Assembly (NCBI GenBank): GCA_026929865.2
Contig: CM049418.1
Location: 12,096,001-12,160,000 of the forward strand
Direction: 5' to 3'
Source of the DNA: Hyperoplus lanceolatus
Lineage: Eukaryota; Chordata; Actinopteri; Uranoscopiformes; Ammodytidae
DNA length: 64,000 bases
Under the pieces are notes generated by a model that was not told where the DNA came from, did not search any database, and saw only the letters and a list, made by a program, of their open reading frames with translations. The position numbers were made by a program, and so were the translations under genes. The first letter of the stretch is position 1; each line of letters opens with the position of its first letter. Shown here one piece after another: positions 12,226 to 24,230 of this stretch.

Positions 12226-12390
12226 GGTAGGGCGTCCCCCCCCCATGGGCCTCGGCCAGCAGCGGACCCGGGTTCGATTCCAGCCCGCGATCGTTCTCTG
12301 CATGTCACTCCCCTCTCTGCCCCATTTTCAACTCTGTCTCTCCAATATCAATAAAGCATAAAAATGCCAAAAAATATCTTAAAAAAAATA
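12226..12390 (+). mobile_element. tRNA-derived SINE
   Basis: A near-perfect RNA polymerase III B box, GGTTCGATTCC, lies at 12271-12281. It is preceded by a degenerate tRNA-like head with a C-run. It is followed by a body typical of teleost SINEs, with TGCATGTCACTCCCCTCTCT and then AATAAAGCATAAAAATGCC, and an A-rich end. No target duplication was resolved. It is not a functional tRNA gene: the A box and cloverleaf are not recoverable. Confidence 0.75.
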
Positions 12391-15300
12391 AAACTCTACA
12401 TGACAAAGTAATTACTGTGTACCACACATATTAACAAAGCATGATCTTTCCTATTAAACCAATAATGCATCTTTTAATATGTTCCTATGCTTAAATAATG
12501 GTACACACAGTGGGAATAAAAAAAGTGTCACTTACAGCCTGTTGCTCAGAGATCATTTTGGATAAACAGTCTAGGCACCAAGTGGCGACCATATTATTTA
12601 ATCTTTCTGTTAGCATGTGAGGGAAAGTAACACGTTGAGCCCCTGCTGCGGTAAACAAAGAGACCGGACCATTTGTACATGATGGATGTTAATTTCTTTG
12701 ACTGTAGACATCTCTGTGTCATATCGGCTGCGGGAGTCCATTCATTCAATACTGCATGGTACATTCGGCTCGAGAGTGAGGCACTCAAACATTTCCTTGT
12801 TTTGCTCTGGCTTTTGTGGCGCTTGCTGACAATCAAAAAAAAAATGTTGTTTGGTTTGCCTTTGTTATTGTGGGCGCCTTGTAAGCAAACAACTTAACAA
12901 TTGAAATAAAAGAAAATTGAATGGTCTACATTAAAATCCCACCAAGACCTTTTATCTACTCTAACAACATTATTTGTGATGAGTACCTGCTCCCCTAAAA
13001 TAAACAGTTTCAACAGAATGCTCTGGTAGAGGTAAGTCTGGAGGCAGACATTTTTATAGCCCTCCTGGCCTACATCTGACAGTGCAAGACATTGTTCTCT
13101 TCCTTGTCTGAATGGCCTTGTCTCACCTGACCAAACACACTGAGAAAAGACTGTTTGAACTGAAGAAAACAAACTGTAGCATTTGACAGACACTAGCCAG
13201 ACCCTTCGACACTATACAAGCATACAAGCTTAAGAGTTAAGGGATGAAGTAAAGAGTGCAAGAAGCCACTTTAGATCATTTCAACATATGACCATTTTGT
13301 AGCTTAACACATAGACTACCATATGTACAGAACAAAGTCACAAGACGAAAAATTTGCCATGTTGCATAATATAATATTCGCCATCTTGAAGATAAAAGAG
13401 AAGTTGCTTGTAATCGGAATTCATAGGAGTTTTCTGTCTGTCGTCATATTTTGATGATGAAGAGAATTAGGCCCTTCATAAATATATGCACTGGGGAGGG
13501 ACGAATGCGGGGCTGAGGCAAGTGGAGATATGTGCTTAACATCCTTATCCAAGGAGTACGTCAACTTCATATGTTTTTTTAATCCTGCACAGATGTAGGA
13601 AGGAGCGCAGCACTGATGTATATGCCCTGCAAATTCAGTCTCTGTTCGGTTCTTAAATTCTACATACACAATACACATGAGACATACATAGATTAACTAC
13701 ATTATAATGGCCAATCAAAGAAGTTACAACTTACTTCAAAGTCAAAATCAGGTTCTCAACATGTTGTATATTAGCTTGAAATTATATAGTTGAGTGTTAC
13801 TTAGAACTCATTTTAAAAAGTATATTAGCGGTCCTTCTTTCGAGCCCCTAATAGTTTTTGTTGTACAGTGGCACTTTTGTCATGTGGACTGCATTCCAAT
13901 TTCGGCTCAACAAGCACAGTCACAATGTATTCAAGTCAGGGGATCTTGATCAGACTCACTTGAACCGCTTTCTGAAAATAAGTCAAAGTGCTCGAGAAGT
14001 ACACGAAATATGCAATTATTAAACTAAAAGAGGCTAAATGGACTTGATGAAGGACAGGCTATATATTATTTCTTTATTTGACCATATAGGGCAACACTTC
14101 AAAGCTATTTGTGTGTTCAACGTAATGTGAATGCACCAGGTCTGATCTATTCTTAATGTCCTGTATGTTTCCCTGAAATGTTGTTTGGGGGTAATTGAGT
14201 GATATGAATAACAAGTCATTCCCTGTGAGCACGATTTGGCTTTGTAGTGGTAACCAGGCTATCCAGGCCTTGCACTTTGATTTATGAATGATGCATCGGG
14301 GAATCTGATAAAGATATTCAGCACGCTAAAACATAAAGGCTCTGTGCCTTCATATGGACGTCACACTTCACTTAACGAATAGAGAGATAGACCAAGGTAG
14401 TCGACATGTGCTTGATATCAAACCTTAGATCGTATATCAAATGCACACCTAAAGATGAGACAGGAAGAAGTCATTAACACTGAAGCTGGCGCAATGGGCT
14501 TCAAGTGGTAATAATCTAAGTCAATTGTGGGGCATTATAGAAGATGGGCAATGTTAACATCGACAAACACACTCTGATATAGAATTAAAATGATCGCCAT
14601 CTCAAATTACTAATAAATGGCAATTCAACTGCTGTCTCCTACAAGGCATAATGCCTCGCCCACAGCTGACCGGAGAGCATGATTTTAGGATACATCTCAC
14701 TACTGCTCATTGAGACTCAATATGCAGGAGTGCCATGCCAACAACTAAGTGTCTAAGGTATAGGATTATCAAAACTAAATTTATTACCTCGGGCGGACTG
14801 TAAAAGAGGAGCAAGATACAGTTTTTTTTGCTGGCATACGCGCGGAGAGGTTTGTATATAACTCCATTTTCAATGCCTCAGTGTAAAAGTATTAATTCCT
14901 TAAATGGGATTCATAACATTAAATGCTCTTGTCTTCAGAGCCAAACACTGTTTAAGTGGAAGGGGGAAAAGTTGGTTTAGATTTCCAAATACATTTGATG
15001 GATGGCTATCTGGACTTGATAAACAGAGAGAAAGAGGCCAGCCTTTGCCAAGAGTTTGATAATTGGATGACTGGGATTGTTACTGGTACTCTTATTGGTA
15101 AGCCCTGAATTGAGGTGTCTTTAGGCTTTAAATATCTTTGATTTACTAATGATCCTCCTGTATACTTATCTATGTTTGTCATCATACCAACTGCTCAGTC
15201 CAACAGAGTAATGCATTGACATCCACTGAAGAAAATGTCTGTCTCACTGGCTGAAATTATTACCATTGGTCGATTTTGCAACATATATAGTTCTGGTTGT

Positions 15301-18300
15301 AACAGTATGGATCCTTTAGCAGCTACTTAGTCAGGAATACAGCAGGAGAGCAACTTGTATTTGTTTGCAATGCCGAAAAACTATTTAAAAAAAATTTATG
15401 AAGGAGTTCAGTCAATAGTTGACCTTTTTCTATATGCTATTAGCACATCTCTTGGCACTTCCCAATTCACTCAAGCGCTCATGTTAGCAAGGAGCAGGCA
15501 GGCAGGCAGCACTATTTATTAAACAGTCAAAAAGCTCTCCTATACTCAACAATAAGTACACCCACAACCTGTGCCTCGTCTCCGTTAATTATAGCTTGCA
15601 CAATGTTGCGCATGATAAAACATTATTCTTAAATTAGTCTGCAAGGTTGAGCACAAAACACTATCCTCTGCATTACATGGTTGAGTTTTGTGTTGTAGTA
15701 GTTAATGGTGTCTCTGCATTTGGACATAAAGCTCATACATTTCTAATGGGAGCTTTTTATGTTGCTACACTTGCAATATCTCGAATAAAAAGAAGTGTAT
15801 GTACACCACCAAAAGCTTTTGAGCTCTGTCTTACCATAAATCAATGACATGAATGAATAAACATCACACAAGAAATATTTTTTTTCTCAGATTGAGTCAA
15901 GAAATGTATAAAAACAAAAAAAGGTATTTGGAAGAATCCTTTCCGACATTACACTATTGTTTCAGCCAGCTGCCCTTGGAATAAACAGATTGAGCCTTCA
16001 ATAGTAGAACAAAGCTTTTTACCGCAATTCCCAGGGCTATGATTACGGATAAGACTTCCCTTGGGCAATTCCGAATGAAGGGCAGATGAGGAATACAAAC
16101 CTAGCATGTGGTCTATGTACGGGGCCAACTAATTGGTTTCAAAGCCAAGTCCAAAGGGATTATTTCTTTGTATATACATATGGTAAGCTATATTCATAGA
16201 CAAATACACAAAAAGATAGTTTGCAATGCTTGTGCCTATTCTGCTTTCGTGAGAATGAGTCTATTCATCACTTTGTGGCAGCTCTTGGCTGGAAATGGCG
16301 ATCAGTCTCTGATGGCATGTAACGTTGCTTTGGAGAGCCATCACGCTAAAGGCCAGGTTTGTTTGAAGTTCGCTTTGCAATGCATCAGTGGGGATGACCT
16401 AGATTTCCTATCTCGCGGTCCTCCAAGTGTGCAGAGAGAGACAGCCTCGTTTCAACCATCTCCTAACTATGTCAGCTCGCCTGTAAACATTTGGCACAGT
16501 GTCACATCAGTGCGTCTCTACGTTTCCCCACAGAAGACTCCCCTTTCCTGGTGTCATCTCCCAATGTGTTGATGCCGTAGGATGGATGAGGAGCAGAATC
16601 TTTTAAGATATAAAACAAATATATAAAGCAACAAATACAGATTTTTCACTTTCGCATTTGAGTCTTTTTTGAAAAAAAAAAAATTGGGATCAGATAATAA
16701 TGCACGTACAGGCATGTCTGTTTTTCAAGATGGTGTAAAATAAATAATACAGAAGATATTTTGGTCATGGCGTTCCTGTTGATGGCAACACAGTATCATC
16801 CTTAAACTTCCTGCTGTGACAGACCATGCACGTTCTGACCCATGAAACACAACACAGGTTAAACCCCAGGTGCACCCTGGGCTCAGCAATATGGCCTGTC
16901 TGCTTGCCTGTCAGCATGTCTTCCTCTCCATTATCCATCAGATGTGTTGGCGTGTTTAATACAAAGCCTGGCAGCAAAAAAAACAAAAAAGAACAAATAA
17001 GAATAAATAAAAAGTCAAGTCAAAGTCAAGTCTATAGAGGTCTGGCCTTGTGCCTCTAAGGTACAATGTTTATGTCTATTGGATCTAAACGCGGACACTA
17101 AAAAAGAAAGCAGGCATTAGCCAAGAATGTCTCACTCCTTTTTTTGCATCCCTTCTTCTCCTTCCCCACACCCACAGGGGACAGTCGTCAGTGCAGATGC
17201 AGAGCACACTAGAGTGCAGGCACCCGAACAAGATTAAAACTGCTTCAGCTCAACAGCAGACTCAACAAGCCAAAAACTGTGTGTGCCACATTTTTAATTA
17301 TGCATGCTGCGCAGCATTTGCGCCCTCTTCGCTATTTCTGCTAGAGTCTTTTGTTGGTTTCCTAGGTGACCATGTAATCTGAGATCATTACAGTATGGTA
17401 GCTGGAGTTGAAGGTGCCTACTTCCAAATTATTCATCCTACTCCTGCCTCACCCTGTCACACCAACTGCTACCTCTTACTGTTTGGTCATATTTATCAGA
17501 ATCCCACTCTGTCAGACTTCAGGATGCCAGTAAAAAAGTCTCAGGAGTGGAGCCAATTAATGCTCTTTCATGCAAAATCTACGGCACAATACTGCCTTGT
17601 GTGTGGGTTTGAATTTTGGCTTGGATCCTGGCTATGTTCGCTCGTTCGACTCGATCCTCTGTGTGCAAGCAGGTGCAAATATAAAAAGAACACATAGCAT
17701 GATGGATTGCTCAGCTTCCTCACAGCAAATGAAGAAGCACCGATCAAAACGAAATCTATAAAGCAATAAAGTCTGATTTACAGTTTGTACGGAGTCTTTA
17801 CACTAAGCACACAGAAGGCAACATCGACTCAGCAAAAATAGATAACAACAATGTGACATGTACTGTATATGAAATTAATAGTTTGATACTAGGTTCAGTG
17901 CACTTAAGAAGTAACATTCACTTAAATATATATAATTGTCTGTTGAATCAATCTTGGTATGTCAGACTAAAAGAATCATCAGCTGACCAATGTCTGTCCA
18001 CAGGTGTCTCACAAGGGTTATATTTACATGTTATGCTGTCTATCACATATTTCCCATCTGTACGTCCAGACACTAATATCTATGGTAATTTATGCACATA
18101 GAGCAGTATGACACAAGCTGCTTATACACTCACAAACTCAACAGTTCTTATAACAGCATGGTTAAAGCAATGCGGTTTGCAGCGGCATCTGTTTAAAACA
18201 GTAAGCCCTGTATAAACAAACAGATGTAAAATTTTCATTACTGCCAGATATTAGATAAATAGAACTTGCTGAGTTGGGGAAAACTAATTAAATATGTAGA

Positions 18301-18788
18301 CGTCTGTCTCATGTACAATATGATATATGGCTTGACTTCTCTGCTCAAACTGTTTTGCATAGGAACAAACATGCAATATCCCACTGAGAAAAAGTGATTT
18401 TTGTCCATCTGCAAACTATCTTAAAGCTGAACAGAACATAAATATACTCCAGCAACTATTAGAACTGGACACACTGAGTTTATATAGAGCTTATTTAAAG
18501 TAATGTTCAATTAGCACTCTATCAGCACTAAAACCTAAGTGCATTTTATTTTCCCTCAGTCTGTCTGTGCTGTGAACCTCCCTTGCTGTCTGCTGTTAAT
18601 TGTCCCTATCTTGCTATTGTCTGTCCTCATGTACATGCAGATGTGTCTATTATTGTGGGTTCGTTTCCACTGCATCAGACTGACTTATGTATTTTAAATA
18701 TTGTCCATGTTTTAGTTAGCATCTAATAATTGAGCAAAATGTTTCTTCATCTGTTTTCTGATTAAGCAGACTACAATGCATTTAAAAA
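12391..18788. other. Unannotated intergenic or intronic DNA
   Basis: No transposon ends, RNA genes or convincing exons are seen over 6.4 kb. The complex stretch at about 16230-16560 gives a 154-codon plus-strand open frame (16108-16572) without a recognisable domain; it may instead be a regulatory element. The frame at 15647-15847 is also unrecognised. Confidence 0.4.
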
Positions 18789-19093
18789 TACAGTCCCCTC
18801 CATAAGTATCAGAACAGTGAGGCCAATTCCTTTATTTTTGCTGTAGACTGGAAGCATTTGGGTTTGACACCAAAATATAAATATGAGACAATAGATCAAC
18901 ATTTCAGCTTTCATTTTCAGGTATTCACATCTGGATCTGATACACAACTGAGAAGATAGCGTTGTTTGTAAAGGAACACCACATTTTTAGGTGAGCAAAA
19001 GTATTGGAATAGATAGACTTAAAATAAATTAAAGTGAATAAGACTTAATATTTTGTTGCAAAGCCTTCGCTTCAAGCTTGTGACCCATTGACA

Positions 19094-19618
19094 TCACAAA
19101 ACTTTTAAATCCTCCTTTTTGATGCTTTTCCAGGCTTTCACTGCAGCCTCTTTCAGTTGTTGTTTGTTTACTCTCTTCAGTCTCCTCTTCAGCAGGTAAA
19201 ATGCGTGCTCTATAGCAATTAAGTCTGGAGATTGACTGGACCAGTCTAAAACCTTCAATTTCTTGACCCTGATTAACTCCTGTGTTGTTTTTGCAGTGTG
19301 CTTTGGGTCATTATCTTGCTGCATCATGAAGGATCTTCCAATCAGTTTGGTTGCATCTTTCTTTAAATTGGCAGACAAAATGTTTCTGTAAACTTCTGAG
19401 TTAATTTTGCTGTTGCCATCATGTGTTACATCATCAATGAAGAATAATGAGCCCGTCCCAGAAGAAGCCATGCAAGCCCAAGCCATGACATTGCCTCCAC
19501 CGTGTTTCACAGATGAGCCTGTATGCTTGGGGTCATGAGCAGATCCTTTCTTTCTCCAAACTTTAGCCTTTCCATCACTTTGGTAAAGGTTCATCTTGAC
19601 AACAACACAGTAACACAT
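19094..19618 (-). pseudogene. Tc1-like transposase, C-terminal DDE fragment (left arm)
   Basis: The minus-strand open frame contains NLYQSDGKAKVWRKKG, GGGNVMAWACMASSGTGSL, NDPKHTAK (around the second catalytic Asp) and SPDLIAIEHAF (third acidic residue, Glu). These are in order and spaced as in the DDE domain of Tc1-family transposases. The first catalytic Asp and the whole helix-turn-helix DNA-binding region are absent. The segment before NLYQSDG (CYCVVVKM) is junction-derived and does not match the family. The frame stops early after KEDLKVL, so the usual last 25 or so residues are cut off. It cannot encode active transposase. Confidence 0.88.
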
Positions 19619-20017
19619 GATGGCAGCAGCAAAATGAACTTAGAAGTCAACAGAAACATTCGGTCAACCAATTTAAAGAAAGATGCAACCAAACTGATTG
19701 GAAGATCCTTCATCATGCAGCAAGGTAATGATCCAAAAAAAACTGCAAAAACAACAAAGGAGTTCATCAGGGGCAAGAAATGGAAAGTTTTAGACTGGCC
19801 AAGTCAATCTCCAGACTTAAACGCTATAGATCATGCATTTCACCTGCCAAAGAGGAGACCAAAGGGTGTAACCCCACAAAACAAACAGCAACTGAATGAG
19901 GCTGCGGTGAAAGCCTGGAAAAGCATCACAAGAGAAGAATGCAAACGTGTTGTGGTGTCAATGGGTCACAGGTTTGATGCAGCTATTGCAAGCGAAGGAT
20001 TTGCAACAAAATATTAA
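19610..20017 (+). pseudogene. Tc1-like transposase, C-terminal DDE fragment (right arm)
   Basis: The plus-strand reading starts at THDGSSKMN and continues through LKKDATKLIGRSF, GNDPKKTAK (second catalytic Asp) and SPDLNAIDHAF, where the final catalytic Glu is replaced by Asp. It then runs to the normal C-terminus with SMGHRFDAAI, GFATKY and a stop. It is about the last 135 residues of a protein of about 340 residues. It is the inverted counterpart of the fragment at 19094-19618 but carries independent substitutions, so the two arms have diverged. It is not functional. Confidence 0.86.
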
Positions 20018-20271
20018 TTCTTATTCACTTTAATGTACTTTAAGTCCATCTGTTCCAATACTTTTGCTCACCTAAAAATGTGGTGTTCCTTTACAAATAA
20101 TGATATCTTCTCAGTTGTGTATCAGATCCAGATGTAAATACCTGGAAATGAAAGCTTAAATGTTGATCTATTGTCTCATTCATATTTTGGTGTCAAACCC
20201 AAATGTTTCCAGTCTACAGCAAAAATAAAGGAATTGGCCTCACTGTTCCGATACTTATGGAGGGGACTGTA

Positions 20272-21480
20272 TATATCTATAAAATGACCTCACATTTCTG
20301 TGATACTGTGCAACACATAGTTTCATTATGTTCGGCTCTATTTTTACACAACCTTTGGTTGGTATAGTCCTAAAAGCTTCACAACCTTTTGCTTTCAAAG
20401 ATGATTGCCGGGCTCAGGGGGAGATGAAACAGTGCACATGTTTTGAAGTGTTTACTATGCTCATGCCTGGTTGGTGAAGACGACCTTCAGTATATTTGCA
20501 AAAACAGCTTTGGATAAATCATATGGATGAAGAAGTGATGTTGAAAAATGTATTTTGGAATCATCTATCCATTCGTAGTTCTTATAAAACACATATCAAC
20601 ACACAGATTAGACTTAAATTTGCAATGACTTTAAACAAATATAATGCAATTATTCAATCTCAGGGCTCCAGACTAACTGTTTCATTGGTTGCACCGGTGC
20701 GCCTATTTTTTTCATCTAGGTGCATATATTTTGGGTACAGCCAATATTACATGCAACAGCGAAAATATCTAGGCGCACGACACAGATACGTATTTAGGCC
20801 CAAAACAAGCACACTCATTTACTTTGGCTATATTTGTAAGATATGAGTCTGAGGACTATGGGCACGTCTTTAAAAATATGCAAAAGTTTGTTCAAAGTTA
20901 GGCTACGTTTGTCAAATGTATACTCCGACAGTATTTATTATTGATGGGAACCATGGCTCATGCAGACCTTATAGTGTTGATGGGTATCAGATCTCACAGC
21001 TACCCAATAGAGGATCAGGGAGAGGAATGACAGCCTGGACCGAATGATCATCATCTGACTGTGGACCTTTATGCACAAACTGGGATGAAATATTTAACTG
21101 GGTGTCTCTACAGAGTTCCCTTTCATGACTTAACCGGCTACATAACCACACACTGCAGTTTGATCTTGTTCCCTCAATACTTACTAGTTCAACAGAAACA
21201 ATATCCAGGTTTTGACACATTTTCCAGCTTGCAATTCTATATAAGCATTCTTTCTCTCTATATTCAGAATGATTTCTCCTTGGCAACCACAGACAGTGTG
21301 ACAGTTGTGGGGTGTAACAGCAGGCCACAGTGTGCAGCTGCATTAGAGCCCAAGGCCTCTAGTAGACTCTCTGATATCAACTATCCTTTGAAATATACCA
21401 GTTCTGGTGGATCAGTGCAGCAGTGCCAGTGAAATAATTGTATTCTTGTCAACATAACAGTCCCTTCAATATATACTATC
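20272..21480. other. Unannotated DNA with a possible dispersed-repeat fragment
   Basis: The stretch at about 20660-20790, beginning CAGGGCTCCAGACTAACTG, resembles a sequence I associate with dispersed repeats in fish, but I cannot name the family. The rest has no feature I can support. Confidence 0.3.
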
Positions 21481-21484
21481 TTAA

Positions 21485-22103
21485 CCCATTGATGACTATG
21501 GCAATCTAGGATGCATGTCCTTAATGCCTGAGGGTTTTCTGAAAAAATAGTAGGAATTGTCAAGTCTACCAAAACCTTAATATCTAAGCCTCTATAGCAC
21601 ATAGAAACATTAAATAAAATACATTTAAAAGTTAAGGTTCACAGGTTTTATTTAAACATGCTCCCTTAGCGCTTACAAATATTTAGCGCAACAAATATTT
21701 CTAAAAATCGTCAAAATTAGATGAATTAGAAAATTATTAAATATTGTTAATAAATAGATGCAATGTGTTGTGTGATTTTCGTCAGTAGTCTATAGTAGAC
21801 CTTGATTCTGCGCACCAAACGCCACTAACTGTTCCGTCGCCGACATAGCCGGCGTATTTTTTTTATTATTTTGTTTTATTTTTTATTTTTTTGATTGACG
21901 TGATTTTCGGCAAACCACACAACTTTTGGGTGGTCACGTGGTCTTAAAAAAATCAACAAAACCCACCTCATGTGTATTTGAACCAATGACAGTGCATTCT
22001 ATGCTGGGAATGCCATGAAAATTAGATAAAGTAATAATGCTGCGCGATGCAGCATCAGGCAGGAGAGCCAATGTGGCATCGCGCAGCAGCCGTCATCAAT
22101 GGG
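21485..22103. mobile_element. TTAA-flanked MITE (piggyBac-like), 619 bp
   Basis: TTAA occurs immediately outside both ends (21481-21484 and 22104-22107). The ends are perfect 12-bp inverted repeats, CCCATTGATGAC and GTCATCAATGGG. TTAA target sites and ends starting CCC are the signature of piggyBac-type transposons. The interior is A+T-rich and noncoding apart from a GC-rich patch near the right end. No transposase is present. Confidence 0.82.
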
Positions 22104-22107
22104 TTAA

Positions 22108-24201
22108 ATCAGAATAACAGGTTTGGGTGATCTAAATGTATTTTATTTGATTGCATCTTTTGTCACTTCAGGTAACATAACTTAGTTTCACCCATTTTTT
22201 TATTTATTTATTATTATTCTTTCGGAGAATTCCACACAATACACAATTATCTCTTTCACATCATATATCATACTTTGAGTCTGCTGGTCCTACTACATCA
22301 CTTTTATATGTGTTTAACCACAAGTGAAACTGTACATTTTGAGTTGCATTAATGCATTTAATCAGGGTATGTAGAAAATGTGTGATAACTTTAATGACCT
22401 AAACCTAATATGTTGTATTTTTTATAACCAAAATGATTCATTCAAACTCAATAAAAGACCTAGAAGAAGAAACCTGTTGCTTTTAATGTCTTCTGACCTT
22501 TTATTTTATAACTAGCAAGTCAAACGTTGAATACTTCTATATACTAGCTTCTCTGTCATTTACTACGATTATTTTAAGAAGGTGTGCTATTGGCACTGAC
22601 ACTGCAGACTACTGGGTTCTCTCCAAACAAAAAGGGTCACCCCACATTATACAAATGCTAGCTTCATATTAATCTCTGATGTCATTTTATTTGTTTAATT
22701 GTACTTAAAAAAATATATATTTCCAAAATAATTATAGTAGTAATCAATAGTAAGTACGGATTTAGTACTGTGGATACTTATAACACCTGTCACCTGTAGT
22801 CAAATGTATTTAAAGCCCCAGTACCTCCAGCTACTCTTTTTAACCTTTGAAAAAGCTTTTAGTTGGCTCCACTGCAATCCATCAAGTCATTTTTTATATT
22901 ATTGTACTACAATAGAACACACATGCTTTTAAAATGTAGGATAATGTCTTAATGAACACTGAATATGTGCTGGTTGACCGACATGCAACAGGCAACAGTC
23001 AATGCTTCACTATGCTTACATCACATGACAGACCGGGTAAGCACTTTGTTTCAAAGGAGACAAGATCAATACTCCATGAGCAGAAACTGAATGCATTTCA
23101 TACAGTAATTGGAACCAGCTTTAATATACTTTATCTGAACCCAGAAAACGCTGAGAATATTGATATCTAACTGTTTCCTGTCTGCTTTTCCATTACAACT
23201 GACATTTCTGCTTATGACACATGTTAAAAATCTACAGATATGTTTTGGAACCTTCTGCCTGCAAGACTACTGTAACTACTTGTATAGCATGTTAGCAGTG
23301 GGCATTTAAGTGACAAAAAAGCTGCATGAGAAAGTGGGAAATACAGTAGAAAAGAGCATCGATTCTTTGGCGCAGGCTACAAGCCTGGATATAACATGGG
23401 CAATTGGCCGCAGACTCAAAATAACTGAATAAGTCTCCTATTTGTTGACAGTTCAGTAATGTGATAAGCGAGACACTTTTAAGCTATTTACATGGCCTGC
23501 AATGAGCCATTTTTCTCCAAAGAGCATCTTAAATGTTATTACGTTCAATGAAGTACAAACCTTTCCACATTCCTTATAACTCTTCAGAGAATCGCAGTAT
23601 TGGGACGCGGCCAAGTTGGGTCTTTAACCCCCTACTTTCAGCAGAATCTCAGGTAGAGCTTTCTGAAGTTTCTGTTATATTCATTGTCATTTTGCTGACA
23701 CAATTCCCATGTACACAGATGTGGACCTGAATGTGTGGGCAGCTTACATTCTTTACAAAGCCATACCAGCCATAAGAGTTCACAAGGGGGTGGCTCTCTG
23801 ATGATTAAGTACCGGACACTTTTTCAAAGTATGCTGAGGGAACTCAATTCCATTTTTAATTTAAACCAATAAGCTTAATTTATCCCTGCAGGGTAATATG
23901 CATGACAGGCAAAAACACAATCTAGCACATAAAAACACAGGGCTACAGGAAAAAAAAAAACATTTTATAGAGAGCATTACTCTACTTTGAAGTAGCAATA
24001 TTTTTGATCCTGAGTGTTTGAATGTCATCTTTTCAAACAAACCCACAAACACTCATTGTGTGAACTGTACATCTAAACTGGGTGAAGTGATGGAAGACAG
24101 TAACTTAAAGCATGAGTATGAAAACATAATATTACTAAACTGATATGTCACAGTATTGTCTTATTTCTATAAATCATATGTTCAACATGTTTGCTGATTA
24201 C
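22108..24201. other. Unannotated DNA
   Basis: A+T-rich unique sequence between the MITE and the tandem array. No feature is supported. Plus-strand open frames at 22952 and 23533 are short and unrecognised. Confidence 0.4.
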
Positions 24202-24230
24202 TAGTCACAGGCCATCCATCAAGATCCTAT

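Larger units (their letters stand above)
18791..20269. mobile_element. Palindromic (fold-back) Tc1-like transposon, 1479 bp
   Basis: The element begins CAGTCCCCTCCATAAGTAT and ends with the reverse complement, flanked by TA on both sides (18789-18790 and 20270-20271), the Tc1/mariner target. Long inverted repeats of more than 200 bp follow. Unusually, both halves carry the 3' part of the transposase: the left half on the minus strand and the right half on the plus strand, each with its stop near its own terminus. The element therefore has two 3' halves joined head-to-head and no 5' half. The left arm is longer and reaches further toward the transposase N-terminus than the right arm. A second copy with the same logic lies at 50144-51079. 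Confidence 0.9.

Noticed and set aside
12226..12390. Functional tRNA gene at the GGTTCGATTCC B box
   Set aside because: The head cannot fold into a cloverleaf and the body and A-rich tail match a SINE instead.
16108..16572. 154-codon plus-strand open frame
   Set aside because: Longest non-transposon frame apart from simple repeats and array sequence, but it shows no recognisable family and has no clear splice sites at its ends; kept only as a possible regulatory stretch.
17590..17660. B-box-like GGGTTTGAATTTTGG as a tRNA or SINE
   Set aside because: No A box, no acceptor stem pairing and no recognisable SINE body around it.
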